A DNA stretch of 64,000 nt from Oasisia sp. SBJ-2009. Taxonomy: Eukaryota > Annelida > Polychaeta > Sabellida > Siboglinidae. Position 1 is the first letter of the stretch. Every line of letters begins with the position of its first letter. Below are positions 30,866-43,352 of the stretch, piece by piece. The stretch covers positions 37,775,426 through 37,839,425 of the forward strand of contig OZ024865.1 in NCBI GenBank assembly GCA_964017155.1. The letters run 5' to 3'. The position numbers were made by a program, and so were the translations under genes. Under the pieces are notes generated by a model, which saw nothing but the letters and a program-made list of their open reading frames with translations, was not told where the DNA came from and made no database searches.

Positions 30866-31470
30866 GTGAAACTTTGCCAAGGGTTAGTAAGTATAAATAT
30901 CTTGGCATATTATCACAGATCTATGCGACAATGATGACATATCTAGGCAAAACAAGAGAATTTATGCTCAGGGTAATGCCTTGATCCAAACGTTTTACAT
31001 GTGTACAGAATCTGTAAAATGTTCTTTATTTAAATCCTACTGTACTTCATTGTATACGTGCCAGCTGTGGTGTTGCCATAGAGAAGAGTCAATGCGAAAA
31101 CTGTGTGTAGCATACAATTTTTATGCAATGAACCTTGAGATTGTAATGCGAGTTATATGTTTGTGTCAAGAGGCTTACCCACATGTAAAATGTTAATTAG
31201 AAAATAATGTGTATAATTTTGTTGACGTGTATAGCTAGATCGGGCAATACAATAGTTATGATTTTATTATCTGATAATAAAATTTGCCCTTTTACACAAT
31301 TAATATCTGTTGTTAAGTGTTTATATTGTTGCACCAAACACGCTACGGCCTCACATAGGCAAACCGTTAACTTGCTTTCTGGTAGGATTCATAAATATAT
31401 ATCATATCACAATCAAGATAAGGAGATTACATCGTTTGTAAGAGACTACTTCTTGTCTAGGGTTTCTTGA
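30866..31470 (+). mobile_element. LINE reverse transcriptase C-terminal remnant
   Basis: The plus strand reads VSKYKYLGI, then ITDLCDNDDISRQNKRIYAQ, GNALIQTFYMCTESVKCSLF and KSYCTSLYTCQLW. This matches the KYLGhxItd...D.DI.RQ....Y...N.L.rkF..Cs..vK..LF.sYC.plYt..LW pattern of LINE RT C-termini. Frame changes and stops are present. The catalytic core is missing. Confidence 0.65.
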
Positions 31471-31479
31471 AACTTGCTT

Positions 31480-32110
31480 CTTGAACAGCCCCAAAAAGAG
31501 AACCACAACTTATAAAGCAGAACAACTTACAATTAAATGTAAAATACAACAAGCTGTAGGATATTACCCACATGTTGAGGCAAGCACATTATTACGTTAC
31601 ACAAATTGACCAAAAAACTATATTGAAAATAATCATACTAGTAATAATTGTAATCATTCTCTCACTTGGTGTAAAATCAGCAGTCTTTTCAATCGCATGT
31701 CAACAATTTGTTCTGGCTTGAACGCAGTCTAACATGGTTCCCCTTTGTTGTGTTTGCATGAGCATCTGAAATGAAATTTTTTAATTCTGAATTACCATCA
31801 ATTAATAAAAAACAATAATTATTTAATGCCAAATAAATCATTAATATTTTTATTTATACATAACTGCTAATAACATTACATCATACCAATATATACCAAC
31901 ATATACTGACATATCAGCCACGTGTGCACATAAATTGAGGTATAAATCGAAAATTATGAATTCTACTCGAGTACAACTTAAGTGCACAAGCACTCAGACA
32001 CAGATGTAAACAAAGTGTAAATGATATCACAGACACCGATTACGCTCTTAATCATTATTGTATACACTTTCATACAATAGGAATACGTTTGGACATACAT
32101 ACCTAAAGTG
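31480..32110. other. No gene recognised
   Basis: AT-rich sequence within the decayed hAT span. No supported feature. Confidence 0.4.
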
Positions 32111-32111
32111 A

Positions 32112-32371
32112 CTGACCTTGGCAAGTTCCTCGTCGGTGGAATCCTAGACGATCTCTTCGCCAACAGCTGTCAAGGCCACGGCATCGTCATAGCCATTTCG
32201 CCGTTCGTCGATTTCATCTTTCTCATCCAATGATGCACCGTTGCAAACATCTGAGTCTGTGTCACTGTCACTCTCGTCATCGCTTTTGTATAGATACTCC
32301 TCTAACAAACTGTTGATATTGTCACTATCGACTTCTCCACAATTAATTAATCTCGCTATTTCTGACGCCAT
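32112..32371 (-). pseudogene. Acidic N-terminal exon with a premature stop
   Basis: ATG at 32371 opens MASEIARLINCGEVDSDNIN, then an Asp/Ser-rich run (KSDDESDSDTDSDV). After EEIV a TAG occurs, and the same frame continues DSTDEELAK to a donor AAG|GTCAGT at 32112. It looks like the first exon of a DNA-transposon protein or a small nuclear protein. The family is not recognised. It lies inside the hAT span but does not read as hAT. Confidence 0.4.
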
Positions 32372-32494
32372 TACACAACTCGAAGCGAACAAAAAAACTC
32401 GCTCTGCACATGCGACACGTCTACACTGGACAATAAGTCTTCATGCTTTTAGATACTGTATTTTAGGTATTTTAGGTATTCTTTACACATTTAT

Positions 32495-32580
32495 TTTTAG
32501 GTATGTTTGTAAAGCGCCTGAGAGCAATTTTAATTGATCGGGCGCTATATAAGTATTGTATTATTATTATTATTATAAGT
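32495..32580 (+). repeat. L2-like LINE/SINE 3' tail
   Basis: GTAAAGCGCCTGAGAGCAAT, then GATCGGGCGCTATATAAGTA and (TTA)n. This is the typical 3' end of L2-type LINEs and their SINEs. Only the tail is present. Confidence 0.7.
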
Positions 32581-33001
32581 ATGTTTGTTTGTTCACGTGT
32601 CTAGCAACAAGTCACAGGACCACGAAAGTGCATGCACACAAAGCCTTCCTTTTCGCTGGATTTAAATATGACGACCTTGACATTACCTTATTTGGAACAT
32701 AGACACATGCAGCTTTCTGCCAGTCCCAAAACGTTAAGGGACTGTCCAAACATCACGAGTAAAACACCGTTGGAAATGTTGCATTGCATGAAATGGGACA
32801 TAGCTCTCAGAAAATAAATGCATACTATAAACTCAAGTTTAACCAAGATACCGAAGTAAACTAATAGTAGACATATCAAAGATACATTTTATTGAAATAA
32901 GTGAAAAACAATTTTTTTTCCGGTTTCAACACATTATGGCGATTTGACTTTCGCTGACATACGACTCATTTCATTAGAACACGTCACATATATACCTATA
33001 C

Positions 33002-33004
<3 letters not shown>

Positions 33005-33034
<30 letters not shown>

Positions 33035-33035
33035 T
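33005..33035. repeat. (TA)n microsatellite
   Basis: Short TA then CA run. A second, (TA)n of about 36 bp, lies at 33678-33712. Confidence 0.9.
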
Positions 33036-33065
33036 ATTATACATATTCACACATGACTAACTTAC

Positions 33066-33675
33066 CTTTGTCCAACATTGATGCATCATCAGTCCAGTCC
33101 TTTCTGAACTTGGGGCTAAGGATTGCTGCCACGATGTTCTCCACATCACACATGGTGGCCTGAAACCAACGTGCAATGCCTGCAACCAAGGCATCGACAA
33201 GTGATCCACAGGTGTGGATGACTGCACGCCTTATCCACAGCTTCTCCTGGAGAATCGTCAAGGCTGGGACAAGATACCTCACTGGAACAAACTGCCTACT
33301 GAGATCAGGCAATGTAAAGTTAAAAAAAGTTTTAGAAAAAAGGTAACGACCCTATTATAAAGCAGATTGATGGCAGACGAATTACCACCTTAACGTGGCA
33401 TTTTAAATACTTTTTTATTGTTAATTTTATCTTACTACGTACTATCATGTTATTATATTTTAATAGAGCACCTTTTATGTTTGCACATTGTCTTATTTAT
33501 GACATTTGTTTACCTGTCTTTTACAAAATATTTACATTTTAATTATTGTATTACTGTGTTTATTTATTTATGTACTTACTTTTATATTTTCTTAAATTCA
33601 TTCTTAGTATTTTTTTGGAGGACCACATTGGAAACAAGTGTGCTATTGTGTGCTTTAATGTGTCTATCCTCAGTA

Positions 33676-33715
<40 letters not shown>

Positions 33716-33844
33716 TATAATGTTTTACCAAATAAACTCACTCACTCACATGAAGGCCTTCTTTTCTGCTTGGAGTATGTCGAAGGCCTGTGATATCGGC
33801 TTCATGACATCTCTACACTCAGCCAAGAAGCGTGTATCAGCTGG
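33066..33844 (-). pseudogene. Two central hAT transposase exons
   Basis: Exon 33844-33750 reads FLAECRDVMKPISQAFDILQ and ends in phase 2 at GTGAGT. Exon 33298-33066 starts with one base completing the codon and reads RQFVPVRYLVPALTILQEKL, then LVDALVAGIARWFQ and AAILSPKFRKDW, with donor GTAAGT. The matching phases support real splicing. These correspond to the helical insertion region of hAT transposases (GYLxPxLxxLxxKL...aLlaGIxxRF....AailxPkfK..W). Confidence 0.75.
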
Positions 33845-34208
33845 CTTCAGTCGGAAACATAAATGTCATTAAAATTGTATCACAACACCCAGGTTTTTAT
33901 CTCGTAATACTAAACAGAATTATGACGAAAAGAATATACATTCAGCTTTCTATTCAAATAAAATATATTGTTTATATAACAATATATTAAACGACGGCAG
34001 TGGATAGGAAATAAATCCTTGTTTAAAAAGTGTTATTACTTCCAAGATGGCGTCTGAACATTCGTCCAATATCCAGGCGACAAATACCCATTGCTCTACG
34101 TTGTATAATGGCATATTATCATCGAAATCATGAATATATTCGATGACTACAGATTAGCCAACCTGGTTCCTGTAACGTCCATTACCTTATGAACTTATAA
34201 ATGCTTAC

Positions 34209-34414
34209 CTGAATATGCTTTCGCAAATTTGATGGCGATGACACGTACACTGATACCTCCTTGTAGGCAGGCGCACAGAGCAGGCACACCATCTTTAACG
34301 AATTTCCTTTCTTTGACAAGAAACAAAACATCATCGACAGATATGGCCAAGGGTGTTACCCTGGGCCCCGTTCCCCTTCACCACTCTCTCCACAGTCACA
34401 TTCATGTCCGCCAT
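34209..34414 (-). pseudogene. hAT N-terminal zinc-finger exon, frameshifted
   Basis: ATG 34414 opens MADMNVTVERVVKGNGAQG. The frame must then change to reach FLSKKGNSLKMVCLLCAPAY and SNLRKHIQ before donor CAG|GTAAGC. The CLLC...H pattern with SNLRKH is the BED-like finger at the N-terminus of hAT transposases. The shift near 34350 kills the frame. Confidence 0.65.
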
Positions 34415-34746
34415 AATCGCTGTAGAATTCAAAGTGAAGTGACCTCAATGTATTGCTCTCATTCTGCAAAGTGAATACACCCGTGGTTGGATATTAATAG
34501 CTTTTGTTCCGGCGACTAAAATAAAATGTTGACGGTCATGACTTACGCCATCAGGCATAAGTCATGACTAAAAAAGTTACGAAAATATTGCAGCAAAGTA
34601 AATGAAAGTAACAAAGTAAAAAGTAGCATTACAGCAAATAAAACTTCTTCATTACAAGTAACAGTAGATCGTTGAAGTCTTACTTGATTACTTAAAAAAA
34701 CTACTCAAGTAGAGTAACAAAGTAGTTTTATTTCGTTACCTACTGG

Positions 34747-34910
34747 TAATGAGCATGGATGGTGATTACCACATTTTGTGAGAAAACAGAGGGTTGATAA
34801 TGTTTGACGTGGTCAAATATTTGGTAACTGTAAATGCAACTACATTTTACATCTACTAGTGTGTGGACAACTTCATGACTGATCCTTGGAAGTTATTCTA
34901 TTGGACATAT
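34747..34910. repeat. Duplicated flank, copy 1
   Basis: About 110 bp here (GCAACTACATTTTACATCTA, then CTAGTGTGTGGACAACTT and TGACTGATCCTTGGAAG) is repeated with few changes at about 57890-58000. Both copies lie just right of the right end of a hAT element. Confidence 0.65.
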
Positions 34911-34921
34911 ACTCGACTTAC

Positions 34922-36430
34922 CTGTACATTGGGCAACCTCCACTGATGTGTCATTTCCTCTGTTTATCCGGGGTTCACCCTGAAGTATCTCACAGAACTG
35001 ACATTTATCACCAGTGGCTGGACTTGTGCAGTTGTCACAGACACTGTGTCCTCTTGTGACATGACAAAGTGTGACCATGACAGTCACAATCTACAAACAC
35101 AAGGATTTATTTTTTAAACACCATGGTCAAATACACACATTACTTTTTTGCTTGAACAATGGCATGTTCACTGCGATGTATTTTGCACATCCAATCGGCA
35201 TATTTGGGAGTGTGCACCTTCCCCCAACTTGACCTCAACTGGGTGGGGTTGTATTAGCTTTGATGATCACAAGTCGGGTGCAGTTGGAGGTTTTTTAGTG
35301 GTTCTCAGGGATTTGTGTATATATATATACCTGCAAAAATCCTCAATCTGTCGCTCTTATATCAAGTTCCAGGCCTAGGAAGATTCCGTGTCAAACTGGA
35401 TGTCTCTCACTCCTGCTTGTACATGTACAAACCCCATGCAGTGAATCTACGTGGAGAGCGCCTCGATCACCGTCGTGACGTCATTCTTCGTCTAAGATGG
35501 AGTAGCGCGTAGTATTTGGATGGCTGGGTGTTAAAAAAAAAAATTCTGGTAAACCGCTGCCGTCAAAAAATTTAGTATATGTGGAAATTGTTACTTTATA
35601 TTAACTCTATTAGGTGTATGCCACGAAACAGTTAACTTTGTTTTGCCTTTAAATAGCTCCAGTCGTGCAGGCCTACGTTACCATGGCTCAGTCCAGCTCA
35701 TAAAATAATTAATTCCATATTCAAGTTTTATATGTAAAGATTATGTTAGTTGTGTAATAAAATATCATGTAGATGCTGTGCTTTTCATGCAAGGGATTAT
35801 TTGCAACCTATGATATACATATCAGAAGCTGAACAAATATGCCAATGTTAGGCCTATACCTTGAACACAAGAAGTAAATTACTGAACATTATAATATTTA
35901 TTGTTCTATAACCAAGCCTTCTTTTTAATTCACGAGGCCAAACAGCAACACATATTTTTTATGAGATTAGCAGGGAATTATATTATATTTGTGGTATTAT
36001 GACTAGTAATAATAAAACATCTATGTTAATATTGAATATTGTTCATGGCTACAAGAATAGTTTTGCTCTAGAGCAAGTTAATTCATATAACAACATCTAT
36101 GTCAATATCTTAATAAGTGGAATGTATTCCTTTTTGTATTATATTCTTTGCATTTATGATTAAAAACCTAATTTACGTACAGTAGCCCCCTTTTCCAAGA
36201 GCCTCCGATTTACGTATAAAATACCGTTTTTCCCCCCCGAGACCCTCCGATTTATGTATAAATCTCCCACATTGGCATTTCCAAAACTTAACATGTATTT
36301 TAACTGTTTAATGGCCAAGATAATCCACCCACCTTACACTGGCCACAGTCCAGACCTTCTGTGTTGAATTCCTGTCTCCTTGTCACACAGGTTTGATTGT
36401 TGACAGTGCCACGGCGGTCACATTGACACA
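34922..36430 (-). pseudogene. Two EGF-laminin-like exons, one with a one-base shift
   Basis: Exon 36430-36333 (acceptor TTTGCAG, donor region GTGGGT) reads CQCDRRGTVNNQTC and LDCGQCK. Exon 35090-34922 (acceptor TTTGTAG, donor CAG|GTAAGT) reads CDCHGHTLSCHKRTQC in one frame and CTSPATGDKCQFC in the next. Together these match an EGF-laminin module of the kind in MEGF8/attractin (C.C.GH...C.....C..C....TG..C..C). The switch needs one extra base near 35035, so either the gene is damaged or the base call is wrong. Protein would be secreted or a large membrane protein. Confidence 0.5.
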
Positions 36431-36689
36431 CTGCAAATACACCAGACATGAAGGACAATACTAGCGGCCACTCACAACGTGTTATAGGAGACATATTTGT
36501 GTCATTATTTAAATGTACCATCTCAGCAGACCTGTTAAGTTTCTGAAATTCAAAAACTGGAGATTTGTGCGTAAAATCGAACTAATCAAATATCGATGAT
36601 AATGCGCGGCGGTAGATTGAAAAATTCACACAAAAACGCATATGCAAACAACATTTTATTATAAAATTATATATAAGTACAACATGCAA

Positions 36690-37108
36690 TAATACCACAA
36701 CCATCATATAAATTATGTACACACAACCAAACACATTAAATATATACCACAACCATCATATAAATTATGTACATACAACCAAACACATTAAATATATACC
36801 ACAACCATCATATAAATTATGTACACACAACCAAACACATTAAATATATACCACAACCATCATATAAATTATGTACACACAACCAAACACATTAAATATA
36901 TACCACAACCATCATATAAATTATGTACACACAACCAAACACATTAAACATATACCACAACCATCATATAAATTATGTACACACAACCAAACATTAAATA
37001 TATACCACAACCATCATATAAATTATGTACACACAACCAAACACATTAAATATATACCACAACCATCATATAAATTATGTACACACAACCCAACACATTA
37101 AATAAATT
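36690..37108. repeat. 52-bp tandem array, about eight units
   Basis: Repeats of CACAACCATCATATAAATTA followed by TGTACACACAACCAAACACA and TTAAATATATAC. Located subterminally in the complete hAT, just past its stop codon. The ORF across it is repeat-derived. Confidence 0.92.
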
Positions 37109-37124
37109 CAACAACATAAGCACC

Positions 37125-40100
37125 TCACTCATGGGAAGGGTGGGACTTAACGTAGCCCCATGTCGCAGATTTGGTGGACTGCAGCAGTTCAGCAGAAGGC
37201 TGAAATTGAAAACAGGTATCCTCAGTGTTGATCTTACAACTGAGCAGGGCACATATTGTGTCCTGGCCAAGATCAGACCTGCTGTCCGTATCGATCTTCT
37301 TTACCATGGAAAAGACTCTTTCGCTATCTGCATTGCTGTTGGGCAGAGACAGCAGTGGCAAGACAACTGCACACAAGGTGCCAAAACGAGGCTGTCCAGT
37401 GCCAGCCTTACTCCTTGACATGTCGCCCCAGAACGAATCGATCCTGGTGTCGCCTGGTGTGTAAGTTGGAAGATCAGTGGATGGGCTGAGCTGGTAGTCC
37501 AGCCACTCATCTTCCAACTTTTGCAGATCATTGTCGTCCACCAGGGAGAAGCGCTTGGCCAGGTTGATCACTGAAACAGATTATGGAAAATCTTAAAATA
37601 CAATTAAAATAATCTTCCTTAAAACAACCTGCAAAAAACATGTGTAATCACACATAACCACAATCAGATATTCTTTGTACACCCCTTGATACGGTTGTAG
37701 CAACATCCAGTCTGCTTCACCCTACAATGTTATCTTACTATGTAAGTGTGTACCAAATAATGACTCATTACCTGAAGATGCTTTGCATCCTTCACGAATC
37801 TCCGTGTCCGGGTTGAGGATGGCCATATCCGTCAGGGTAGGGTTGCCAAACGGGAAGCGCTGAATCATCTTCTCAACAACAGCTACGTAGAAAGCGCGAA
37901 CACTCCTGAAAAAGAACATTGACATATGATTACCGAGAGACACAGAAGTAAAACCTGAAAGTGAAAAGCTCTTAAAATTATAAGCTGAAAAGAACATATT
38001 AATCAGTACATTACCAACGCAGTGTTTTTAAATACCTGAAGAACTTGGCCTCATCGGCAACGTCGAGGGACCCATCAGCCAGTAGCGCACGTGCCTTCAT
38101 GCCAATGGCGATGAATTCATCGTCCAGTTGGTTAGCAACGCTCAAGTCCACCTTTGTCATATCACTGCTGCAGTTCTTGATGATGGATATCTTCACAAAT
38201 TTCCCCAAGAACTTGCGCAGCAGCCTCGTCATCTCCGGGATGAGTTTCCCAATGCGAGCTTCATCCACCTGCACAAATAAATAGAATGATTACGCCAGGC
38301 AGCATAATGGCAATCAAGGTTGCTCCATGTCTCCATACCCTGTGAAGTGCTGTCAGAATGAATACACATGCTATGAATGAAAGGAGAACAACAATATCAA
38401 CATTCCTATTACACTGCACACGATACACATACCTGAAATGTGGTGTTGAATTCATTCAGTGGAGTGAGGATGAACTCCAAGAACATATAGAGCAGCTTCG
38501 CGACAGGGTTGGACAGCAGCTCAGAGGTCCTCTTCACCCGTCCCGGCTTTTCCACTTCTTCGTGGCTCTCGAAGTAACTAGCCAGAGCAGGCCACTGCTG
38601 CAACGTGCGCCTGACACAAAGCTCGAGGCTGAGCCACCGGGTGCTGGCATGACGCAGGATCTTCATCGGTTCCACATCGCAGAACTCCTGGAAATCTTTA
38701 TAGATTTCTTTGCGCTTTGAGCTATAATAGAAACAGCATTCATGCAGTGTTAGTTTGCCCAGTGCCAATCAATGCAACGTTAGTATCAAATTTCAGCAGT
38801 GGTCATAACTTGTCAATGCAAAATTACATTATGAATGGATCACATAGCACCTGAATATTGTATGTTGTCAACCGATCCAGCTGCAAGATGCTAGTAAAAA
38901 CTACTGTACATAATACTCAGAAGAATAACAAATGTTGTAGCCAAAATTTACATTAAACAAATCAGATGTCATGGACTTAGTCGACTATACAGTCAAAGAA
39001 TAAATATTAACGAAATGATACCTTTGATAGAAGTGGTGGTGTATGTCGGCGAGAAGCTCCTCAACAGGGAGAACCAACTTGTTGACGCCAGCCACACAAC
39101 ATAGGTTGGCCAGGTGACAGACACAAGCGATGTCAAACACTTCAGGTTGCACCGCCCGGACCCTGGACAACACGGAGTTGTGTTTCCCCTTCATGACACT
39201 GCAATTATCAGAGCAGAAGCCGATGACGTTCTTCCACGGGATGGAGCGTGACCTGAAGCATAACAGAGGTGCAATTGTAACAAAATTAATGTAAATAAAT
39301 GTGCAACAATAAACTAAAATATACCTAATATTTATTACAACGAAGGCATTTATATTTTTTATGTTTAAAAATTAATAACATAACCATTTAACCCATTAGA
39401 CCCCACGCGTCCGAAAGCGTCCGGGTCGCTCCTCCCCAGAGCGCCCGAAAGCGTCCGACACGGAAAAAGCCTCTAGCGGTGGCACCATCTTGCGGATACT
39501 TATGAGACTAATTCCCACTGATTCCTTGATATCTTAGCTATGAATCCTGGGTAATTTTGACATGGGTTCGCATTGAAAAAATTCGAGTTTTTCGTGACTG
39601 AAGTTCATCATCTGTGGACCTCCAAAAACATCGTAGCTGTTTACTACTGATTAAGTTTGTGCTTATATATCGTTGGATTTGGACACTTCTGGCATTGAAC
39701 TGAAGGTGAGTTTACATTACGTTCGAAATACAACTGAATGAGCGATAAAATGAATGATCGGAGCTTTGTTTATGTTTCGTTGTCGAAGTTGGGTGAACAC
39801 CAGTCGGGTTTTTAGCACCGAAACTGTTGATTATGTCGTGATATATGACAATTAGGTGTTTTATTATAACAAATCATTAGGTAACATTGTCAATTTTCGT
39901 AATGGTTGACATTTCGTTGTTTCAGGTTTCAAAATGCCAGTGATCCACGATGTCAACATACACAATGGCATGACACAGACGTCACATATAGGATGATGAC
40001 AACCAAGATAGAAGTATTACAAAGCTGTGTTTCCTGTCCATATTCAGACAAAATGAACTGATTTATATAGTACTATGTCTAAACAAGGCAGAGCATGTGC

Positions 40101-42968
40101 AAATAGAACAATTATAATACATTTTATGTGAATAAAACGTGATATTCTACTATATTGTTGTCCAGAATAGTAATGTTCTATGTTTGTCACCTTCATATTA
40201 CAATATATTGTTTTCCAACATACACCATAATTACACCATTTTAAAGATAATTAAATGAACATCAAAATAAACACAACTTGCAATTATAGAAAATCAGTAG
40301 TTTTGAAGATACAGCTTAAAATGTGCAAGCACCCCGAATTGGCGAAAGCAGTGGCTGCAGCTTGGGGAACAGGAGCACAAGTCAATTTAAACGGCTGGGG
40401 TCTAATGGGTTAACATACATCACATTTAATCCAACATAAGTTTACACCTATTCTACATATTTACTTGATTGGGCATTTGTACTATCGTGCCTGAAGCTGC
40501 AAATTAATTGGTTCGCTACAGACATGATATTGGTACTATAGATATTACAGGTACCCTCAGCATACATGCCAACTCTTACGGATTACCCGTAAGACTTACG
40601 GATTTTTTAGCATTTGGCAGTCTTACGGGCGTAGGACTAATTCCTTACGGGTAATACGTATTGTCAGGTTTTTATTTCTTTTTTAATATAATAATTTGCA
40701 TAAGTCGTTATCATCTAAATAAGCAATCCTTCGTGCTTTTCGTTATCTTTTCGTGAATCGGAAAACGGCCATTTTGTTGTATTCATTTTGGATGAAAGCT
40801 GCCACCTAGCGGATACATGTGCGCCAGAGTCGTATGTAACGAAGTACATTTAATAAAATTATACTATCTCTTATGTCAGACAATCACGGTGATATTTTTG
40901 CTGAACGTCATCCAAAACAATATGAAAAAAATAAACGCACTATCCCGTTCCTAAATAATTACTGAGCGGACACATTTCTTACTTCCAGTGAGAAAAACAT
41001 AGCCATACAAATTAGCTCCCAAATAAAACAAAAATGAATCAAATCTGTTGAGAACATTTATTTTTACGAATTAATTTCGACATCGCGGTAGGCCATTTTA
41101 GGCCGGCCGATTGCTGCTACATTCGCCACCGGCGCAAACCCGCGTCGCGAACGGTGAGATGTTGCACTGACAAATGGTCGAATTTTCACACCAAAAGGCA
41201 TCAAAAGTTGTTCTAGCTATTTGAACTAGTATAATAGACACATTCTTGAATACTGTCAGTTGTCTTGTCGAAACATAGACGCGGTAACTTGAGATATATT
41301 CGTCACGGAAGGCGGTAAACAAAATGGCGACCGCTGCGTGATTACCCAGACGCCGTGAGGTGGCAGCACTTTTTAGCCCCTCAGACCAAATTTGAAATCA
41401 CAATCAGATAATAATAATTTATTATATTGTAAAAACTATTCAAAACTAAACTTATAATGAAACATGTCACACACATAATAAATGAAAATGTTGTTGTTAT
41501 AATGTGTCGACTCATTTTTTCCTTTTCTAATTTGTATTTTGTGCATTTTAATACTTAGTTTGTTTTCAAAAGCATACATGCTATTATGGACATTAATTAT
41601 TATCAATTAATCCCAAACGGTCTTAAATGAGGGGTTCTACTGTAATATTAAATGAGATATTATTACACTTCATTTGTATGGGTATTTTAACTGTGGGCAT
41701 AAAAGTGATTTATGTATGTTGTAATGTGGATGTAAATCAAAATTGTATGTTTGGGGAAAAAAATGCCCTGTGATAAGGGGACACCTGCAGTGTAAGGACA
41801 CTTTTGCTTGGCCGGACAAGTGTCCCTACAAGACAGGTTCTACTGTAATGCAAAATAGTTTGGCTTTAAGTGACCCTAAAATTGCACAAAATTCAAAAAC
41901 TTTCCCCCATTACACAGCTGCAAGGGACTCGCTACACTCGTATCTTATCCCTCATATTTTCACAGACTTTTTTCCCTTCTCCCACTCTCATCCCTGACTA
42001 ATGTAAGTTGCACGTGATCTATCCCAGGGTCTATCCCATTTCATTTGTATGTAGCCGTGAATTTAAAATCATCAGTTCCCCCGCCTTTTGTTGCTTGCTT
42101 ATGGATTTCTTATGGATTTTTGTCCAGAGTCTTATAGGTGTGGATCAGTAAAGGTTGGCATGTATGACCCTCAGTCAAATAAGTTTTTCTCAAGTCTTGC
42201 CAACATGACCAATATACCATCAAACAACTCACCAAATCCGTTATAACTAATTAGTACTTACCCAAGTGACTCCGAGATGGTGTCGAAGATCAATTCGCCT
42301 GTGCCGATGTTGCATGTCGGCATATCAAGAAATCGTGTGACCGCCTTGCCTGCATCGTTGTCGAAATATCGGACGAGTATCACCAGGTTTTTCGCTGCTG
42401 AACTATCGTTGCTTTCATCAGTCATCAGCGAAAACCGACTGGTCTTGCAGTGCTCGATGACAGCTTTGTTTCGCTCCGGGGCGATGGCGCTTCTGACGAT
42501 CATGGTCGTCTTCTGTCGGCCACACAAAAACTTCTTAACTGTTTCGCTGTCGGGAAACATGCGTTTCACCACTTTCGTAAAGTGGTCCGCTAGCGAAAAT
42601 GATAAATTGTGTTCAGCAACCATATTCGCGAATAACGTCTCGGCAACAATTACCCGCCTTGTGATCTCTTGGTCCTTCGCATTGACGAAGAACGATGTGA
42701 CAGGGTTGCTTCGTGAAGCTCGCTCAAGCTGCTGGTGCTGCGATGTTGTCGCGTGGCGAATCGCATTGTATTTCCCTCCTGCAGCAACGCTAAAGTGTGA
42801 GTTACACACGCGGCAATACGCATTTGACAACCCTCGGTCACTTCGGCTGATCCAATGCAGATCGCCGACCCACGCCTGGATAAACTTGGAAGCATATTTC
42901 TTCTTTGAGGTCGAACGAGACGATGGCTTCGAATTCGACTTCGCTGACGCCATATTGATGAGTGCCAA
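37125..42968 (-). CDS. hAT transposase, six exons, apparently intact
   Basis: Exons: 42968-42262, 39252-39022, 38721-38433, 38268-38036, 37905-37772 and 37570-37125, all with AG acceptors and GT donors. Exon 1 has a basic start, a BED-type finger (C52-x2-C55 ... H72-x5-H78) and LMTDESND with the first catalytic Asp at 184. Exon 2 gives GFCSDNCSVMKGKHN and CVCHLANLCC, the second acidic motif and the CxxH region. Exon 3 contains STRWLSLE. Exon 6 ends with LLSLPNSNADSERVFSMVKK, the hATC dimerisation domain. The phase of exons 1-2 was checked (split GG|G). The enzyme would bind the ends and excise the element in the nucleus. MASAKSNS at residue 6 is an alternative start. Confidence 0.9.
39388..40413. 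mobile_element. TTAA-bounded piggyBac-like non-autonomous element
   Basis: The ends are TTAACCCATTAGACCCCA and TGGGGTCTAATGGGTTAA, an 18-bp perfect inverted repeat with TTAA at both edges. CCC-starting inverted repeats next to a TTAA target site are the piggyBac signature. The 1,026-bp interior has no convincing transposase. It lies in intron 1 of the hAT transposase. Confidence 0.82.
40561..42166. mobile_element. Non-autonomous hAT-like element with perfect 8-bp target duplication
   Basis: The termini CATACATGCCAAC (40561) and GTTGGCATGTATG (ending 42166) are inverted repeats. ACCCTCAG flanks both sides (40553-40560 and 42167-42174), a perfect 8-bp duplication. The subterminal region has repeated CTTACGG/CCGTAAG motifs. 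No transposase is encoded. Also in intron 1 of the complete hAT, so it was inserted after it. Confidence 0.85.
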
Positions 42969-43352
42969 GCATCGGCCCGTGGGACTTGCTTAAGTACGTC
43001 AAGAATTCAAACGCTATGATAGAGCAGTTACGATTGGCTGTTTCACGGCCACGTGATTGTTTCCATCCAATTAAAATGCCTGTTACGCTCGTTGGTTGTA
43101 TTGGTGAAAAATAAAGCGCAATTTGTAACTGAAATAGATTAGCGATCTGGGGCGCTTCTACTCGTAGTACAATTTAAATCGCAGATATATATATTAATAA
43201 AAAGAACAGGGGTATGGGAGGTTACAAAAATACGAATCTGGAGGACTAATTATAAACTGGAGATTTCGTCTCACGCGCGGGAGGGCGGAGATGGGTTCAA
43301 AAAGCGGGAGGCTCCCGCGTAAAGCGGGAGACTTAACAGGTCTGCGTCTCAG

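Larger units (their letters stand above)
27126..34746 (-). mobile_element. Decayed hAT transposon with secondary insertions
   Basis: Minus-strand hAT pieces lie in order across this span: zinc-finger N-terminus (34414-34209), central exons (33844-33750, 33298-33066), an acidic linker (about 28140-27960) and the C-terminal dimerisation domain (about 27510-27330). Both ends carry TACTTGAGTA/TACTCAAGTA-rich terminal sequence: TTAACTACTTGAGTAATAAG near 27136, and TACTCAAGTAGAGTAACAAA with GTTACCTACTG ending at 34746. This is the usual subterminal pattern of one hAT group. No convincing target duplication. Stops and frameshifts in several exons make it non-functional. Penelope, LINE and satellite sequences are nested inside. 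Confidence 0.6.
36537..43344 (-). mobile_element. Complete hAT transposon with TIRs and 8-bp target duplication
   Basis: The ends are perfect 14-bp inverted repeats: CAGACCTGTTAAGT at 36537 and ACTTAACAGGTCTG ending at 43344. They are flanked by CATCTCAG (36529-36536) and CGTCTCAG (43345-43352), an 8-bp target duplication with one mismatch, as hAT elements make. Inside is a six-exon, apparently undamaged transposase gene on the minus strand and a 52-bp tandem array. Intron 1 holds two further insertions. Confidence 0.93.

Noticed and set aside
30401..30880. Three overlapping frames with MERHSCQLV repeats
   Set aside because: Frame-shifted translations of the 37-bp minisatellite.
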